Positions 8,744 to 17,803 are shown, numbered from the stretch's first letter. The stretch: DNA of 64,000 nucleotides from Acinetobacter marinus (GCF_900096915.1 NZ_FMYK01000002.1:248001-312000); one strand, 5' to 3'. Notes: generated from the letters alone by a model not told the origin. Made by a program: numbers and translations.

Positions 8744-10327
8744 TTAACGCTTCCCAAAAATCGACCCGAGAATACCACGCATGATCTTTTGTCCAGTGCG
8801 TCCACCTAAGCTACGTGCAGCACTCTTTGCAAACGTACCGACGGTATCTTGAATCAACTTTTCACGTTGTCTTGCGGCACGCTCAGCTTCTTTTTGCTGT
8901 TCTTTCGCTAAACGCTCTTGTTCACGGGCTTGCTGTTTCTCCAGCGCAGCTTGTTCTTTGGCTTGTTGCTTTGCCAATGCTTCTTCTGCTTTAGCCTCTT
9001 CGGCAGCCTTTTCCTCAGCGATCTTTTGTTGTTCGAGTTGCGCCACTTTTTGATTTAAAAGTTCATAAGCACTTTCACGATCGACCATTTGTTCATAGAC
9101 ACCTGCAACGATGCTACTCGTCATAAAGGCTTTGCGCTCTTCGGCGGTGATTGGGCTAAACGCTGAGTACGGAGGCATCACCCAACCACGCTCGACGATT
9201 TGTGGTGTACCTTGCGCATCAAGACAGCTGATCAAGGCTTCCCCGACGCCAAGCTGTGTGATGGCATCTGCCACTTCAAATTCAGGATTGGCACGGAATG
9301 TATCGGCGGCAGTTTTCACTGCTTTTTGATCTTTCGGCGTGAATGCACGCAGTGCATGCTGTACACGATTACCGAGTTGACCCAACACACTTTCAGGAAT
9401 ATCTAGTGGACTTTGCGTCACGAAATAAATCCCAACGCCTTTGGAGCGAATCAAGCGCACCACTTGTTCGATTTTTTCTTGTAGTGCAGGGCTGGCATTG
9501 TCAAACAGTAAATGTGCTTCATCGAAGAAGAACACCAATTTCGGCTTGTCCATATCGCCAACTTCGGGCAATTGCTCGAACAATTCTGACAACATCCACA
9601 GCAAGAATGTCGCATAGAGCTTTGGTGTATTCATTAGCTTATCGGCAGCGAGCAAGTTGATATAACCTAAGCCATGGCTATCTGTTTGGATAAAATCCAT
9701 GATATTCAAACTTGGTTCGCCAAAGAAGTCTTCACCACCTTGATCGCCAAGTGCTAACAAATTCCGTTGAATTGCACCAAGACTGGCAGGGGATAGGTTG
9801 CCGTATTCTGCTTTGAGCTCAGACGCATTTTCACTGACATAGGTCAGCATGGATTTTAAATCTTTAAAATCTATCAGCAACATGCCTTGATCATCGGCAA
9901 CACGGAACACCGCAGAGAGTACGCCTTCTTGGGTGTCATTCAGGTTGAGCATTTGCGACAGTAAAATCGGACCAATTTCAGAAATGGTGGTGCGAATAGG
10001 GTGTCCTTGTTCGCCAAATAAATCCCAAAACGTGGTCGGATAGCCTGCAAAAGGCACACTGTCTATACCAAGTAGCTTTAGACGTTCTTCGAATTTTGCA
10101 CTGGTTGTCCCTGCTTTGGTGATGCTCGATACATCCCCTTTGGCATCGGCAAGAAACACAGGGACGCCGATCCGAGAGAAATTTTCAGCCAAGACTTTTA
10201 AGGTTACAGTTTTCCCTGTACCCGTTGCGCCTGCGATCAAGCCGTGACGGTTGGCGAATTTGGAAAGAAGGTCAATATTTTGCGTGGTGTCTGTTGTTTT
10301 TTTTGCGATGGTTAAGGCTTGGCTCAT
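8744..10327 (-). CDS. HerA/YjgR-type P-loop ATPase (DUF853)
   Basis: A 527-residue ATPase of the YjgR/DUF853 family, related to the HerA/FtsK superfamily of DNA translocases. It has Walker A GATGTGKT (about residues 32-39), a Walker B region KLVFFFDEAHLLF, the sensor motif YFVTQSPLDIPESVLGQLGNRVQ and the family phrase DAKGDVSSI. A long Ala/Glu/Lys/Gln-rich coiled coil (about residues 410-490) precedes a basic C-terminus with RGILGSIFGKR. The cellular role is unproven; YjgR is conserved in many proteobacteria without a partner nuclease, and no NurA is seen nearby. It is a single-gene unit with its own terminator. Confidence 0.9.
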   Translation of the reverse strand: MSQALTIAKKTTDTTQNIDLLSKFANRHGLIAGATGTGKTVTLKVLAENFSRIGVPVFLADAKGDVSSITKAGTTSAKFEERLKLLGIDSVPFAGYPTTFWDLFGEQGHPIRTTISEIGPILLSQMLNLNDTQEGVLSAVFRVADDQGMLLIDFKDLKSMLTYVSENASELKAEYGNLSPASLGAIQRNLLALGDQGGEDFFGEPSLNIMDFIQTDSHGLGYINLLAADKLMNTPKLYATFLLWMLSELFEQLPEVGDMDKPKLVFFFDEAHLLFDNASPALQEKIEQVVRLIRSKGVGIYFVTQSPLDIPESVLGQLGNRVQHALRAFTPKDQKAVKTAADTFRANPEFEVADAITQLGVGEALISCLDAQGTPQIVERGWVMPPYSAFSPITAEERKAFMTSSIVAGVYEQMVDRESAYELLNQKVAQLEQQKIAEEKAAEEAKAEEALAKQQAKEQAALEKQQAREQERLAKEQQKEAERAARQREKLIQDTVGTFAKSAARSLGGRTGQKIMRGILGSIFGKR

Positions 10328-10464
10328 TGATGCTGCTCATAAAAAGGCGAATTGAGCAAAACATAACATATTCAAAAAGTTTGAAAAAGGCATTTCAATG
10401 TAGCCATTTTGATAAAGCCAAGCCGTGAATTGGTTCTCGCTTAAATAAGTGTAATAGTTCTGTC

Positions 10465-11145
10465 TTAACGTGCTCGCTTCTGCAGTGAGGATTTAAAACT
10501 TTGCACCAAATACTCGTTATTCAGCCAATATTGCAGTTGCGGATCGTTGCTGTCTTTGATGTGGTTAAAGGTGTGCCACAACGAGCTTAATGTCGCCTCA
10601 GGTGCGGGGCGTTCGATTAATGTACATTCATCATCGAGTTTGAAATGTCCATTTTGCACAATACGGTAATACCAACCGATACAGCCTTCATCCAAAAGAA
10701 ATTTGGCGATGCCACGATTATTCAGCTGCGCATCAATTTTCCAACATGGTTTGCGTGGACGAGTGACTTGCATTTTTACTGTGCCGACTTGATAAATATC
10801 GCCGACACAGACATTGGATTCATTCATACTGGTTTGGTCAGCTTCACCGATAATCAGATTTTCACCAAGCATGCCCTCGTAAATCGTCACATTAGGGAAC
10901 TTGGCTTTGATCAGAGGGTAAACTGAAGCAGGCATCTGATGAATCGCTTGAAATTGCCCACCATGAAAGAATGGATCGGCTTGTTCATCTCCGACAATAC
11001 CTAGCGTATTCACCTCAGCTTCGGTAATGGTGAACTTATTGATGGCACTGGCTTGCTCACGGGCGAAAGGCATCGCTTCACCGATTTGAATACGAGTGAC
11101 TTTGCCACAATTTAGTGGTAAATCAGTATATTTGAAGTCGCTCAT
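10465..11145 (-). CDS. MOSC domain protein, YiiM-like
   Basis: A 226-residue MOSC-domain protein similar to YiiM. Family features are the FHGG motif after EQAD, the E-x-x-GEN segment (YEGMLGENLII), and the strictly conserved cysteine in RPRKPCWKID, which in MOSC proteins is thought to bind sulfur or the molybdenum cofactor; the C-terminal 3-alpha domain follows. YiiM reduces N-hydroxylated bases such as 6-N-hydroxylaminopurine. Its GGAG ribosome-binding site sits at the stop codon of the MetC-like gene nine bases upstream, so the two are co-translated. Confidence 0.88.
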   Translation of the reverse strand: MSDFKYTDLPLNCGKVTRIQIGEAMPFAREQASAINKFTITEAEVNTLGIVGDEQADPFFHGGQFQAIHQMPASVYPLIKAKFPNVTIYEGMLGENLIIGEADQTSMNESNVCVGDIYQVGTVKMQVTRPRKPCWKIDAQLNNRGIAKFLLDEGCIGWYYRIVQNGHFKLDDECTLIERPAPEATLSSLWHTFNHIKDSNDPQLQYWLNNEYLVQSFKSSLQKRAR

Positions 11146-11154
11146 AGTTTGCTC

Positions 11155-12408
11155 CTATGACGAGAACGCATCAAGTGCTTGTGCAATATCTTTGATCAAA
11201 TCATCTGCATGCTCAAGCCCGATACAGAATCGTACCAGCCAACCGTCTTGAAGGTGTGGCGTTGGCAATTTGCGAATCGCTTTGAGATCATAATACATCA
11301 CTAAGCTGGTCGGTCCGCCCCAACTAAATCCGAGGTGGAATAACCGTAATGTATTGCAAAATTGCTGAATCTGTTCAACTTGGTATTCCGCTCTAAATAT
11401 CACGCTGACAATCCCTGCACCCAGCCCATCCTGACAAATGGCTTTCCAATATTGATGTCCTGCATGACTTGCAATACTTGGGTGTAGCACTTGGGAGAAT
11501 TCAGCACGAGATTGTAAAAATGGAATTAGTTTCAGCGTATTTTGATGATGTTGTTGATAGCGCAACGCCATGTGGCTGACACTTCGGCTGATTTGGGCGC
11601 AATCATCACCTGATACAGCAATGCCTTGTAAGGCGTGCATACGAAGCAATTCAAGATGCAATTTTTTATCGATGGTACAAATACTTCCCATCAGAATATC
11701 ACCGCCACCGCTTGGATATTTGGTTAAGGCGTGCACGCTCATATCGACCGCAAGTTTTTCATTGTCTCTGCTTTTATTTGCATCATAAATGTCAAAAGGC
11801 GAGAAAGCTAAACCTGCGCCCCATGTATTATCCAGTGCCGTCATTACACCCTGTGCTTTGGCCTTTTTGATCAGTGTGGCTAAGTCAGGAAATTCTAAAG
11901 TAATTGAACCTGCAACCTCGATCCATAGCAATTTCGACTGTGATGAAAATTGAATGCTATCCAGATCGGTTGGGCTATAGATTTTTAACACTACGCCATA
12001 TTTCTGCTGTAAGGAAACGAGATGATCGTGGTTTGGACTATAAATATTGTCAGGAATCCACACTTCATCGCCAGTATTTAAAAGTGCGCTATTGACCAGA
12101 TTGATCGCAGACAATCCACTTGGTGCAAGCAAGCAGTATTTTGCACCTTCAATGTGCGCAATTTGATCGGCAAGATTGTAGGTCGTCGGCGTGCCGTGCG
12201 TACCATAACTATAGTCATAATCGTCTGACCAGTGACGATTATTCAGTGCGTTGGTATCTTTGAAAATAATGGTCGAAGCACGATAGATCGGTGTTTGCAC
12301 CGTGTGAATATATTGTGGTGCTTGGCGAATCGGTTGGCTCAGTGCAGTTTGCAAGTGGACTGTTGAAGGTAATGCGTTCGATTCAGTGAATTTTGTATGC
12401 TTAGACAT
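11155..12408 (-). CDS. metC: PLP-dependent trans-sulfuration enzyme, cystathionine beta-lyase-like
   Basis: A 417-residue enzyme of the Cys/Met metabolism PLP family. It has YSYGTHGTPTTYNLADQIAHIEGA near the N-terminus, substrate/PLP residues in TALDNTW (aspartate pairing the pyridine ring), and the Schiff-base lysine in ALTKYPSGGGD. The typical product would be cystathionine beta-lyase (cystathionine to homocysteine); gamma-synthase-type activities cannot be excluded. It is followed closely by the MOSC gene in one operon. The promoter region, shared with the divergent glutamine amidotransferase gene, holds an AAATGATA/TATCATTT inverted repeat. Confidence 0.85.
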   Translation of the reverse strand: MSKHTKFTESNALPSTVHLQTALSQPIRQAPQYIHTVQTPIYRASTIIFKDTNALNNRHWSDDYDYSYGTHGTPTTYNLADQIAHIEGAKYCLLAPSGLSAINLVNSALLNTGDEVWIPDNIYSPNHDHLVSLQQKYGVVLKIYSPTDLDSIQFSSQSKLLWIEVAGSITLEFPDLATLIKKAKAQGVMTALDNTWGAGLAFSPFDIYDANKSRDNEKLAVDMSVHALTKYPSGGGDILMGSICTIDKKLHLELLRMHALQGIAVSGDDCAQISRSVSHMALRYQQHHQNTLKLIPFLQSRAEFSQVLHPSIASHAGHQYWKAICQDGLGAGIVSVIFRAEYQVEQIQQFCNTLRLFHLGFSWGGPTSLVMYYDLKAIRKLPTPHLQDGWLVRFCIGLEHADDLIKDIAQALDAFSS

Positions 12409-12415
12409 TGTTAAT

Positions 12416-12447
12416 AAATGATAATGAAATGTGAATAAATATCATTT
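12416..12447. promoter_or_regulatory. inverted repeat in the metC / amidotransferase divergent region
   Basis: Perfect 8-bp arms AAATGATA (12416-12423) and TATCATTT (12440-12447) 16 bases apart, between two divergent genes. It resembles an operator; part of it (GATAATGA) recalls half of a Fur box. The regulator is unknown. Confidence 0.4.
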
Positions 12448-12521
12448 TTTCATATTTTGTCGAGGGCTTGGCTTTAATTTTGCAATTCATTTGTAAATCG
12501 TCAAAACAATGGAATAACGAC

Positions 12522-13295
12522 ATGACAGCGCAACTGCGAGTGCATTATTTTCAGCATATAGCTGGTGAGGGGTTTGGGAGCTGTGAAAGCTATTTAAAAA
12601 GTAAGAACGCTAAGATCAGTGCCACAGAATTTTTTGCCCTACCGAAAGAATACAAGCTAGATATTGAAGCCTTGCCAAATATCGACGATGTTGATTTGCT
12701 GATCATCATGGGCGGGAAGATGAGTGTTAATGATGAGGCGACCTATCCGTGGTTAGTCATCGAGAAACGCTGGTTACGCCGCTATATTGCCAGTGGTAAG
12801 CCAGTAATTGGCTTGTGTCTCGGCGGGCAGTTGATTGCCAGTGCCTTAGGCGCAAAAGTTAGTGCAAATCCCCAGCGTGAAATCGGCTGGACGGCGATAC
12901 AGGCAGTCAATCCGTATCCGATCGATTGTTTTGTGATGCCTGAGCAATGTGAAATTATGCAATGGCATGGCGAAACCTTTGCCTTGCCACAAGGTGCGAT
13001 ACGTTTGGCGGAAAATGCTGTATGTAGCAACCAAGCCTTTCAGATTGGCAAGAATGTTATTGGCTTTCAGTTTCATCCTGAAATTACCGCAAGTGCATTA
13101 AAAGTCTTTTTGGAAGATGATGACGAAGTGGGGTTGTTTACTCAGCAGATACCTCATGCAAAAGAAGAGCTTAAAAAAGCCATACTGCCTAATGCGGCTC
13201 GCTATTTCAAAGCAGGTAATCAACTACTCAACCAAGCCATTGATTATGTACTGTCACAGCGCTTTGGCGGGGCGACACTAGATGCGAGCGCATAA
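12522..13295 (+). CDS. class I glutamine amidotransferase-like protein
   Basis: About 257 residues with the class I glutamine amidotransferase fold: nucleophile elbow GLCLGGQLIA (Cys about residue 100), and the catalytic His-Glu pair in FQFHPEIT. It belongs to the stand-alone GATase group related to the N-terminal part of GMP synthase and to YfeJ-like proteins; the acceptor substrate is unknown. I chose the ATG at 12522 because GGA lies eight bases before it; an in-frame ATG at 12468 would add 18 residues not typical of the family. It is divergent from the metC-like gene. Confidence 0.85.
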   Translation: MTAQLRVHYFQHIAGEGFGSCESYLKSKNAKISATEFFALPKEYKLDIEALPNIDDVDLLIIMGGKMSVNDEATYPWLVIEKRWLRRYIASGKPVIGLCLGGQLIASALGAKVSANPQREIGWTAIQAVNPYPIDCFVMPEQCEIMQWHGETFALPQGAIRLAENAVCSNQAFQIGKNVIGFQFHPEITASALKVFLEDDDEVGLFTQQIPHAKEELKKAILPNAARYFKAGNQLLNQAIDYVLSQRFGGATLDASA

Positions 13296-13623
13296 TCTGT
13301 AGCAAATAAAACGAAAAGAAAATCCGAAATGGCAAGAATGTGATCGGGAGAGGTAGACTAAAAAATATTCGTTCGCTTGCCTTGCTTTAGTGGAGGTGTG
13401 TCGTTATAATAGGCGACCTTCAAATTTTGAAGATGAATTGAGATGGTTAAGTCGTTGAATTTAATTCGATGGCTTGAATGATATGCTCAATTAATCGTGA
13501 CAGTCGTGGCATCGATCACGACCTTAGTGATTTTCACTGCCCTTGACACTTGCCTGATGTTTTTTACAAAGGTGAGCTGCGTCATGGGTGATTCTTTATA
13601 TTTTAAGCTTGGAGTTTACTGGT
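13296..13623 (+). other. 5' leader of the S10 operon
   Basis: This 328-base stretch has no gene. It contains a near-consensus promoter (13382-13410) and a leader of about 205 bases. Visible hairpins are GTCGTG/CACGAC (13503-13522) and AGTGA/TCACT (13526-13538), and a T-rich stretch at about 13559-13565 follows. In E. coli the S10 leader is the target of L4 autoregulation; whether this leader works the same way cannot be told from sequence. Confidence 0.6.
13382..13410 (+). promoter_or_regulatory. sigma-70 promoter of the S10 operon
   Basis: -35 TTGCTT (13382-13387), 17-base spacer, perfect -10 TATAAT (13405-13410), followed by the discriminator AGGCGACC. A GC-rich discriminator fits stringent (ppGpp/DksA) control, as known for ribosomal protein promoters. 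Confidence 0.85.
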
Positions 13624-13935
13624 ATGTCTAACCAGAGAATCCGTATCCGTCTTAAGTCTTTTGATCATCGTCTGATTGATCAATCTTCTCAAGAGATCGT
13701 GGAGACTGCTAAGCGTACGGGCGCACAAGTTTGTGGTCCGATTCCGATGCCTACTCGCATCGAACGCTTTAACGTTTTGACTTCACCTCACGTGAACAAA
13801 GATGCGCGTGATCAGTACGAAATTCGCACCTACAAACGTTTGATCGATATTGTTCAACCTACAGATAAAACTGTTGATGCATTGATGAAATTGGATCTTG
13901 CGGCTGGTGTTGACGTTCAGATCGCATTGGGATAA
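13624..13935 (+). CDS. rpsJ: 30S ribosomal protein S10
   Basis: S10 (103 residues) sits in the head of the 30S subunit and also acts as NusE in antitermination. The sequence MSNQRIRIRLKSFDHRLID, GPIPMPTRIERFNVL and SPHVNKDARDQYEIRTYKR is canonical. I chose the ATG at 13624, preceded by GGAG, rather than an in-frame ATG 12 codons upstream. It is the first gene of the S10 operon. Confidence 0.98.
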   Translation: MSNQRIRIRLKSFDHRLIDQSSQEIVETAKRTGAQVCGPIPMPTRIERFNVLTSPHVNKDARDQYEIRTYKRLIDIVQPTDKTVDALMKLDLAAGVDVQIALG

Positions 13936-14002
13936 GGCTTTCGGATGATTAAGTCGATTTATAAAAAGATTTAATCAGCTGTATTTTAAGAGGTTTACAC
14001 AC

Positions 14003-14641
14003 ATGGCTATTGGTCTAGTCGGTCGCAAGTGCGGTATGACCCGCATTTTCACTGAAGCCGGCGTCTCTGTGCCAGTCACAGTGATCGAAGTCGATCCAAA
14101 CCGTATTACACAAATCAAAACACTTGAAACTGATGGTTATCAGGCAATTCAAGTGACTACTGGTGAGCGTCGCGAATCTCGCGTAACGAGCGCACAGAAA
14201 GGTCACTTTGCAAAAGCTGGCGTAGCTGCTGGTCGTCTTGTGAAAGAATTTCGTGTAACTGAAGCGGAACTTGAAGGTCGTGAAGTTGGTGGAACGATCG
14301 GTGTTGATTTGTTTGAAGTCGGTCAAGTTGTTGACGTAACAGGTCAGTCGAAAGGTAAAGGTTTTCAAGGTGGTGTGAAGCGTTGGAATTTCCGTACGCA
14401 AGATGCTACACATGGTAACTCTGTATCTCACCGTGTTTTGGGTTCTACAGGTCAAAACCAAACACCTGGTCGCGTGTTCAAAGGCAAAAAAATGGCTGGT
14501 CACTTAGGTGATGAACGCGTAACTGTGCAAGGTCTTGAAGTGGTATCTATCGACGCAGAACGTTCAGTTCTTGTTGTTAAAGGTGCTATTCCTGGTTCAA
14601 CTGGCGGTGACGTTATCGTACGTCCTACCATCAAGGCTTGA
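14003..14641 (+). CDS. rplC: 50S ribosomal protein L3
   Basis: L3 (212 residues) is an early assembly protein of the 50S subunit near the peptidyl transferase centre. It begins MAIGLVGRKCGMTRIF and has the central extension with SKGKGFQGGVKRW and the GSTGQNQTPGRVFKGKKMAGHLG loop, in which the Gln of NQTPG is the PrmB methylation site. AAGAGG precedes the ATG. It is followed by rplD with the ribosome-binding site overlapping its stop. Confidence 0.98.
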   Translation: MAIGLVGRKCGMTRIFTEAGVSVPVTVIEVDPNRITQIKTLETDGYQAIQVTTGERRESRVTSAQKGHFAKAGVAAGRLVKEFRVTEAELEGREVGGTIGVDLFEVGQVVDVTGQSKGKGFQGGVKRWNFRTQDATHGNSVSHRVLGSTGQNQTPGRVFKGKKMAGHLGDERVTVQGLEVVSIDAERSVLVVKGAIPGSTGGDVIVRPTIKA

Positions 14642-14652
14642 GGGGAAATAAA

Positions 14653-15255
14653 GTGAATTTAAAAACTGTTTCCGGCTCTGCGGTTGAATTGTCTGAAGTT
14701 GCTTTCGGTCGTGAGTTTAACGAAGCGCTTGTACACCAAGTAGTAACAGCTTACTTAGCTGGTGGTCGTCAAGGTTCTCGTGCACAGAAATCACGTGCAG
14801 ACGTATCTGGCGGTGGTAAAAAGCCATTCCGTCAGAAAGGTACTGGTCGTGCTCGTGCTGGTTCTATTCGTAGCCCAATCTGGGTAGGTGGTGGTAAAAC
14901 TTTTGCTGCTCGTCCACAAGATTGGTCTCAAAAAGTGAACCGTAAAATGTATCGTGGTGCGATGCAATGTATTTTGGCTGAACTTGTTCGCCAAGATCGT
15001 TTGGTGTTGGTTGAAGATATTCAAGTATCTGCACCAAAAACCAAAGAGCTTATTTCTAAGTTGAATGACTTGAATGCAAGCCGTGCATTAATCGTAACTG
15101 ATGCTGTTGATGAGAATCTTTACCTAGCTGCTCGCAACATTCCACACGTTGATGTGGTTGACGCAACTGCAATCGATCCAGTAAGTTTGATCGCATTTGA
15201 TAAAGTTGTTATGTCTGTTGCTGCTGCGAAGAAAATTGAGGTAGAACTCGGATGA
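14653..15255 (+). CDS. rplD: 50S ribosomal protein L4
   Basis: L4 (200 residues) lines the exit tunnel and in E. coli represses its own S10 operon. The conserved tunnel loop SGGGKKPFRQKGTGRARAG (about residues 51-70) is present. The start is a GTG at 14653 preceded by GAGGGG; a TTG at 14638 is in frame but would place the ribosome-binding site inside the gene. The stop overlaps the rplW start (ATGA). Confidence 0.97.
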   Translation: MNLKTVSGSAVELSEVAFGREFNEALVHQVVTAYLAGGRQGSRAQKSRADVSGGGKKPFRQKGTGRARAGSIRSPIWVGGGKTFAARPQDWSQKVNRKMYRGAMQCILAELVRQDRLVLVEDIQVSAPKTKELISKLNDLNASRALIVTDAVDENLYLAARNIPHVDVVDATAIDPVSLIAFDKVVMSVAAAKKIEVELG

Positions 15256-15581
15256 ACAACGAACGTATCTATCAAGTCCTCCGTGGACCTGTATTCTCAG
15301 AAAAAGCACAAGTTTTAGGCGATACTGCTGGTGTTCAAGTGTTCAAAGTTGATATTAATGCAACTAAACTTGAAATCAAAAAAGCGGTTGAACAACTCTT
15401 TGGTGTGCAAGTTGTGAAAGTAAATACAACCATCACTAAAGGCAAAACTAAACGCTTTGGTCGTACATTAGGACGTCGTTCTGATGTGAAAAAAGCATAC
15501 GTCACCCTGAAAGCTGGCCAAGATGTAGAAATGGCTGACTTGGGCGATACCGCTGCTGATACAAGCAGTGCAGCGGAATAA
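15252..15581 (+). CDS. rplW: 50S ribosomal protein L23
   Basis: L23 (109 residues) lies at the tunnel exit and is the docking site for trigger factor and SRP. It contains the family core RIYQVLRGPVFSEKAQ and TKGKTKRFGRTLGRRSDVKKAYVTL. The short acidic tail (DLGDTAADTSSAAE) is longer than in E. coli. Its ATG overlaps the rplD stop by four bases, indicating coupled translation. Confidence 0.98.
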   Translation: MNNERIYQVLRGPVFSEKAQVLGDTAGVQVFKVDINATKLEIKKAVEQLFGVQVVKVNTTITKGKTKRFGRTLGRRSDVKKAYVTLKAGQDVEMADLGDTAADTSSAAE

Positions 15582-15592
15582 GGACGAGAATT

Positions 15593-16417
15593 ATGCCAAT
15601 TCAAAAATGTAAGCCAACGTCTCCAGGGCGTCGCTTTGTGGAAAAAGTGGTGCATAACCATCTTCACAAAGGAAAGCCGTTTGCAGCGTTGACTGAAGCT
15701 AAAAAACGTACTGGTGGTCGTAATAACAACGGTCATATCACGACTCGTCACGTTGGTGGTGGTCATAAGCAACAGTACCGTATTGTAGACTTCAAACGTA
15801 ATAAAGATAGCATTCCGGCGGTTGTTGAGCGTATTGAATACGATCCTAACCGTACTGCACACATCGCATTGTTAAAATATGCTGATGGTGAGCGTCGCTA
15901 TATCATTGCGCCGAAAGGTTTGCGTGCTGGTGATAAGGTTCAATCTGGTAACGATGCACCAATTCGTCCAGGGAACTGTTTGCCACTTCGCAATATGCCT
16001 ATCGGCTCTACGATTCACAACATCGAGCTTAAAATCGGCAAAGGTGCGCAGTTGATGCGTTCTGCTGGTACTTCAGCACAGTTGTTGGGTCGTGATGGCA
16101 TTTATGCAATTATTCGTCTGCGTTCAGGCGAGATGCGTAAAGTGCATGTTGAATGTCGTGCCGTTCTTGGTGAAGTTTCTAACCAAGAAAACAACCTTCG
16201 TTCATTGGGTAAAGCTGGTGCAGCGCGCTGGCGTGGTGTTCGTCCGACCGTTCGTGGTATGGCGATGAACCCGATTGATCACCCGCATGGTGGTGGTGAA
16301 GGGCGTAACAAAGGTATTCAACCTGTAAGCCCATGGGGTCAAAAAGCGAAAGGGTACAAGACTCGTACCAATAAGCGTACGACTAAGATGATTATTCGCG
16401 ATCGTCGCGTCAAGTAA
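15593..16417 (+). CDS. rplB: 50S ribosomal protein L2
   Basis: L2 (274 residues) is needed for subunit joining and peptidyl transfer. The sequence starts MPIQKCKPTSPGRRFV and has the conserved C-terminal MNPIDHPHGGGEGR loop with the functionally important histidine. Full length, no anomalies, 11 bases after rplW. Confidence 0.98.
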   Translation: MPIQKCKPTSPGRRFVEKVVHNHLHKGKPFAALTEAKKRTGGRNNNGHITTRHVGGGHKQQYRIVDFKRNKDSIPAVVERIEYDPNRTAHIALLKYADGERRYIIAPKGLRAGDKVQSGNDAPIRPGNCLPLRNMPIGSTIHNIELKIGKGAQLMRSAGTSAQLLGRDGIYAIIRLRSGEMRKVHVECRAVLGEVSNQENNLRSLGKAGAARWRGVRPTVRGMAMNPIDHPHGGGEGRNKGIQPVSPWGQKAKGYKTRTNKRTTKMIIRDRRVK

Positions 16418-16429
16418 GGAATCTAACTA

Positions 16430-16705
16430 ATGCCTCGTTCATTAAAAAAAGGTCCATTCGTCGACGCACACTTGTTTGCTAAGGTTGAAGCGGCAGTTGC
16501 TGCCAACAACCGCAAGCCGATCAAGACATGGTCACGTCGTTCGATGATCCTCCCAGATTTTGTTGGTCTAACAATCTCTGTTCATAATGGTCGTAACCAC
16601 GTTCCAGTAATTATTACTGAGCATATGGTTGGACATAAACTTGGTGAATTCGCGCCAACCCGTACCTATCGTGGTCACGGTGTTGACAAGAAATCTAAAC
16701 GTTAA
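16430..16705 (+). CDS. rpsS: 30S ribosomal protein S19
   Basis: S19 (91 residues) forms part of the 30S head with S13. It begins MPRSLKKGPFVDAHL and contains WSRRSMILPDFVG and GHKLGEFAPTRTYRGH, all family signatures. It lies 12 bases after rplB. Confidence 0.98.
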   Translation: MPRSLKKGPFVDAHLFAKVEAAVAANNRKPIKTWSRRSMILPDFVGLTISVHNGRNHVPVIITEHMVGHKLGEFAPTRTYRGHGVDKKSKR

Positions 16706-16713
16706 TAGGTGTC

Positions 16714-17046
16714 ATGATGGAAGTAACTGCAAAATTACGCGGTGCCGCTATCTCGGCACAAAAAGCACGTTTGGTTGCTGATCTTATCCGTGGTAAGTCA
16801 GTTGCGCGCGCACTCGATATTTTGAGCTTCAGCAACAAAAAAGCTGCTGTGTTGGTCAAAAAAGCACTCGAATCTGCGATCGCCAATGCTGAACACAACA
16901 ACAGCTTAGATGTTGATGATCTGAAAGTAACAACGATCTTCGTTGACGAAGGTATGAGCCTAAAACGCATCATGCCACGTGCAAAAGGTCGTGCGGATCG
17001 TATCACTAAGCGTACCTGTCACATCACTGTTAAGGTAGGAGTTTGA
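16714..17046 (+). CDS. rplV: 50S ribosomal protein L22
   Basis: L22 (110 residues) lines the exit tunnel; mutations in its loop give macrolide resistance in other bacteria. It starts MMEVTAKLRGAAISAQKARLVAD, and the tunnel hairpin GMSLKRIMPRAKGRADRI is intact. There are two adjacent ATG codons (16714 and 16717); AGGTG upstream is better spaced for the second, so the mature start could be one residue later. Confidence 0.97.
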   Translation: MMEVTAKLRGAAISAQKARLVADLIRGKSVARALDILSFSNKKAAVLVKKALESAIANAEHNNSLDVDDLKVTTIFVDEGMSLKRIMPRAKGRADRITKRTCHITVKVGV

Positions 17047-17047
17047 T

Positions 17048-17800
17048 ATGGGTCAGAAGGTTCATCCAATCGGTATCCGCCTAGGTGTTGTGAAGCGTCA
17101 TAACGCCAACTGGTATGCGAGCCCAAAACAATACGCTGAATACTTGCTAAAAGATCTTCAAGTTCGTGAGTTTTTGAACAAAAAACTTAAAGGCGCGATG
17201 ATCAGCAATATTCTTATCGAACGCCCTACAGGCGCAGCTAAAGTAACCATTAGCACTGCACGTCCTGGTATCGTGATCGGTAAAAAAGGCGAAGACATTG
17301 AAAAATTACAACGCGAATTAACATCTATTATGGGTGTTCCTGCGCAAGTAAGCATTAATGAAATTGATCGCCCTGACTTAGACGCACGTTTAGTTGCTGA
17401 AGCAATTGCTTCACAACTCGAAAAACGCGTAATGTTCCGTCGTGCTATGAAGCGTGCGGTTCAAAACACTATGCGTGCTGGTGCGAAAGGTATCAAGGTT
17501 GAAGTTTCTGGTCGTTTAGGTGGTGCAGAGATTGCACGTACTGAGTGGTATCGTGAAGGTCGTGTACCTCTACATACGCTTCGTGCGGACATCGACTACG
17601 CTACTTTCCGTGCAGAAACAACTTACGGTACGATCGGTGTTAAAGTTTGGATTTTCCGTGGTGAAATCTTGGGCGGCATGAAACAAGTCATGAACCCAGC
17701 ACCAAGCGAGGAACGTCCAGCTAAACGTGGTCGTGGTCGTGGTGAAGGTCAAGAGCGTCGTGGTCGTCGTTCAGACCGTGCTGCAGACAAGGGAGAATAA
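17048..17800 (+). CDS. rpsC: 30S ribosomal protein S3
   Basis: S3 (250 residues) lines the mRNA entry channel with S4 and S5 and has helicase activity. It has the KH domain with RPGIVIGKKGEDI and the C-terminal ribosomal S3 domain (EWYREGRVPLHTLRADIDY). A basic, Arg/Gly/Glu-rich C-terminal tail of about 30 residues extends beyond the E. coli form, which is usual for this group. Confidence 0.98.
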   Translation: MGQKVHPIGIRLGVVKRHNANWYASPKQYAEYLLKDLQVREFLNKKLKGAMISNILIERPTGAAKVTISTARPGIVIGKKGEDIEKLQRELTSIMGVPAQVSINEIDRPDLDARLVAEAIASQLEKRVMFRRAMKRAVQNTMRAGAKGIKVEVSGRLGGAEIARTEWYREGRVPLHTLRADIDYATFRAETTYGTIGVKVWIFRGEILGGMKQVMNPAPSEERPAKRGRGRGEGQERRGRRSDRAADKGE

Positions 17801-17803
17801 TCC

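Noticed and set aside
8744..10327. HerA-NurA antiphage or repair operon.
   Set aside because: No NurA or nuclease gene is adjacent; YjgR/DUF853 is a conserved single gene.
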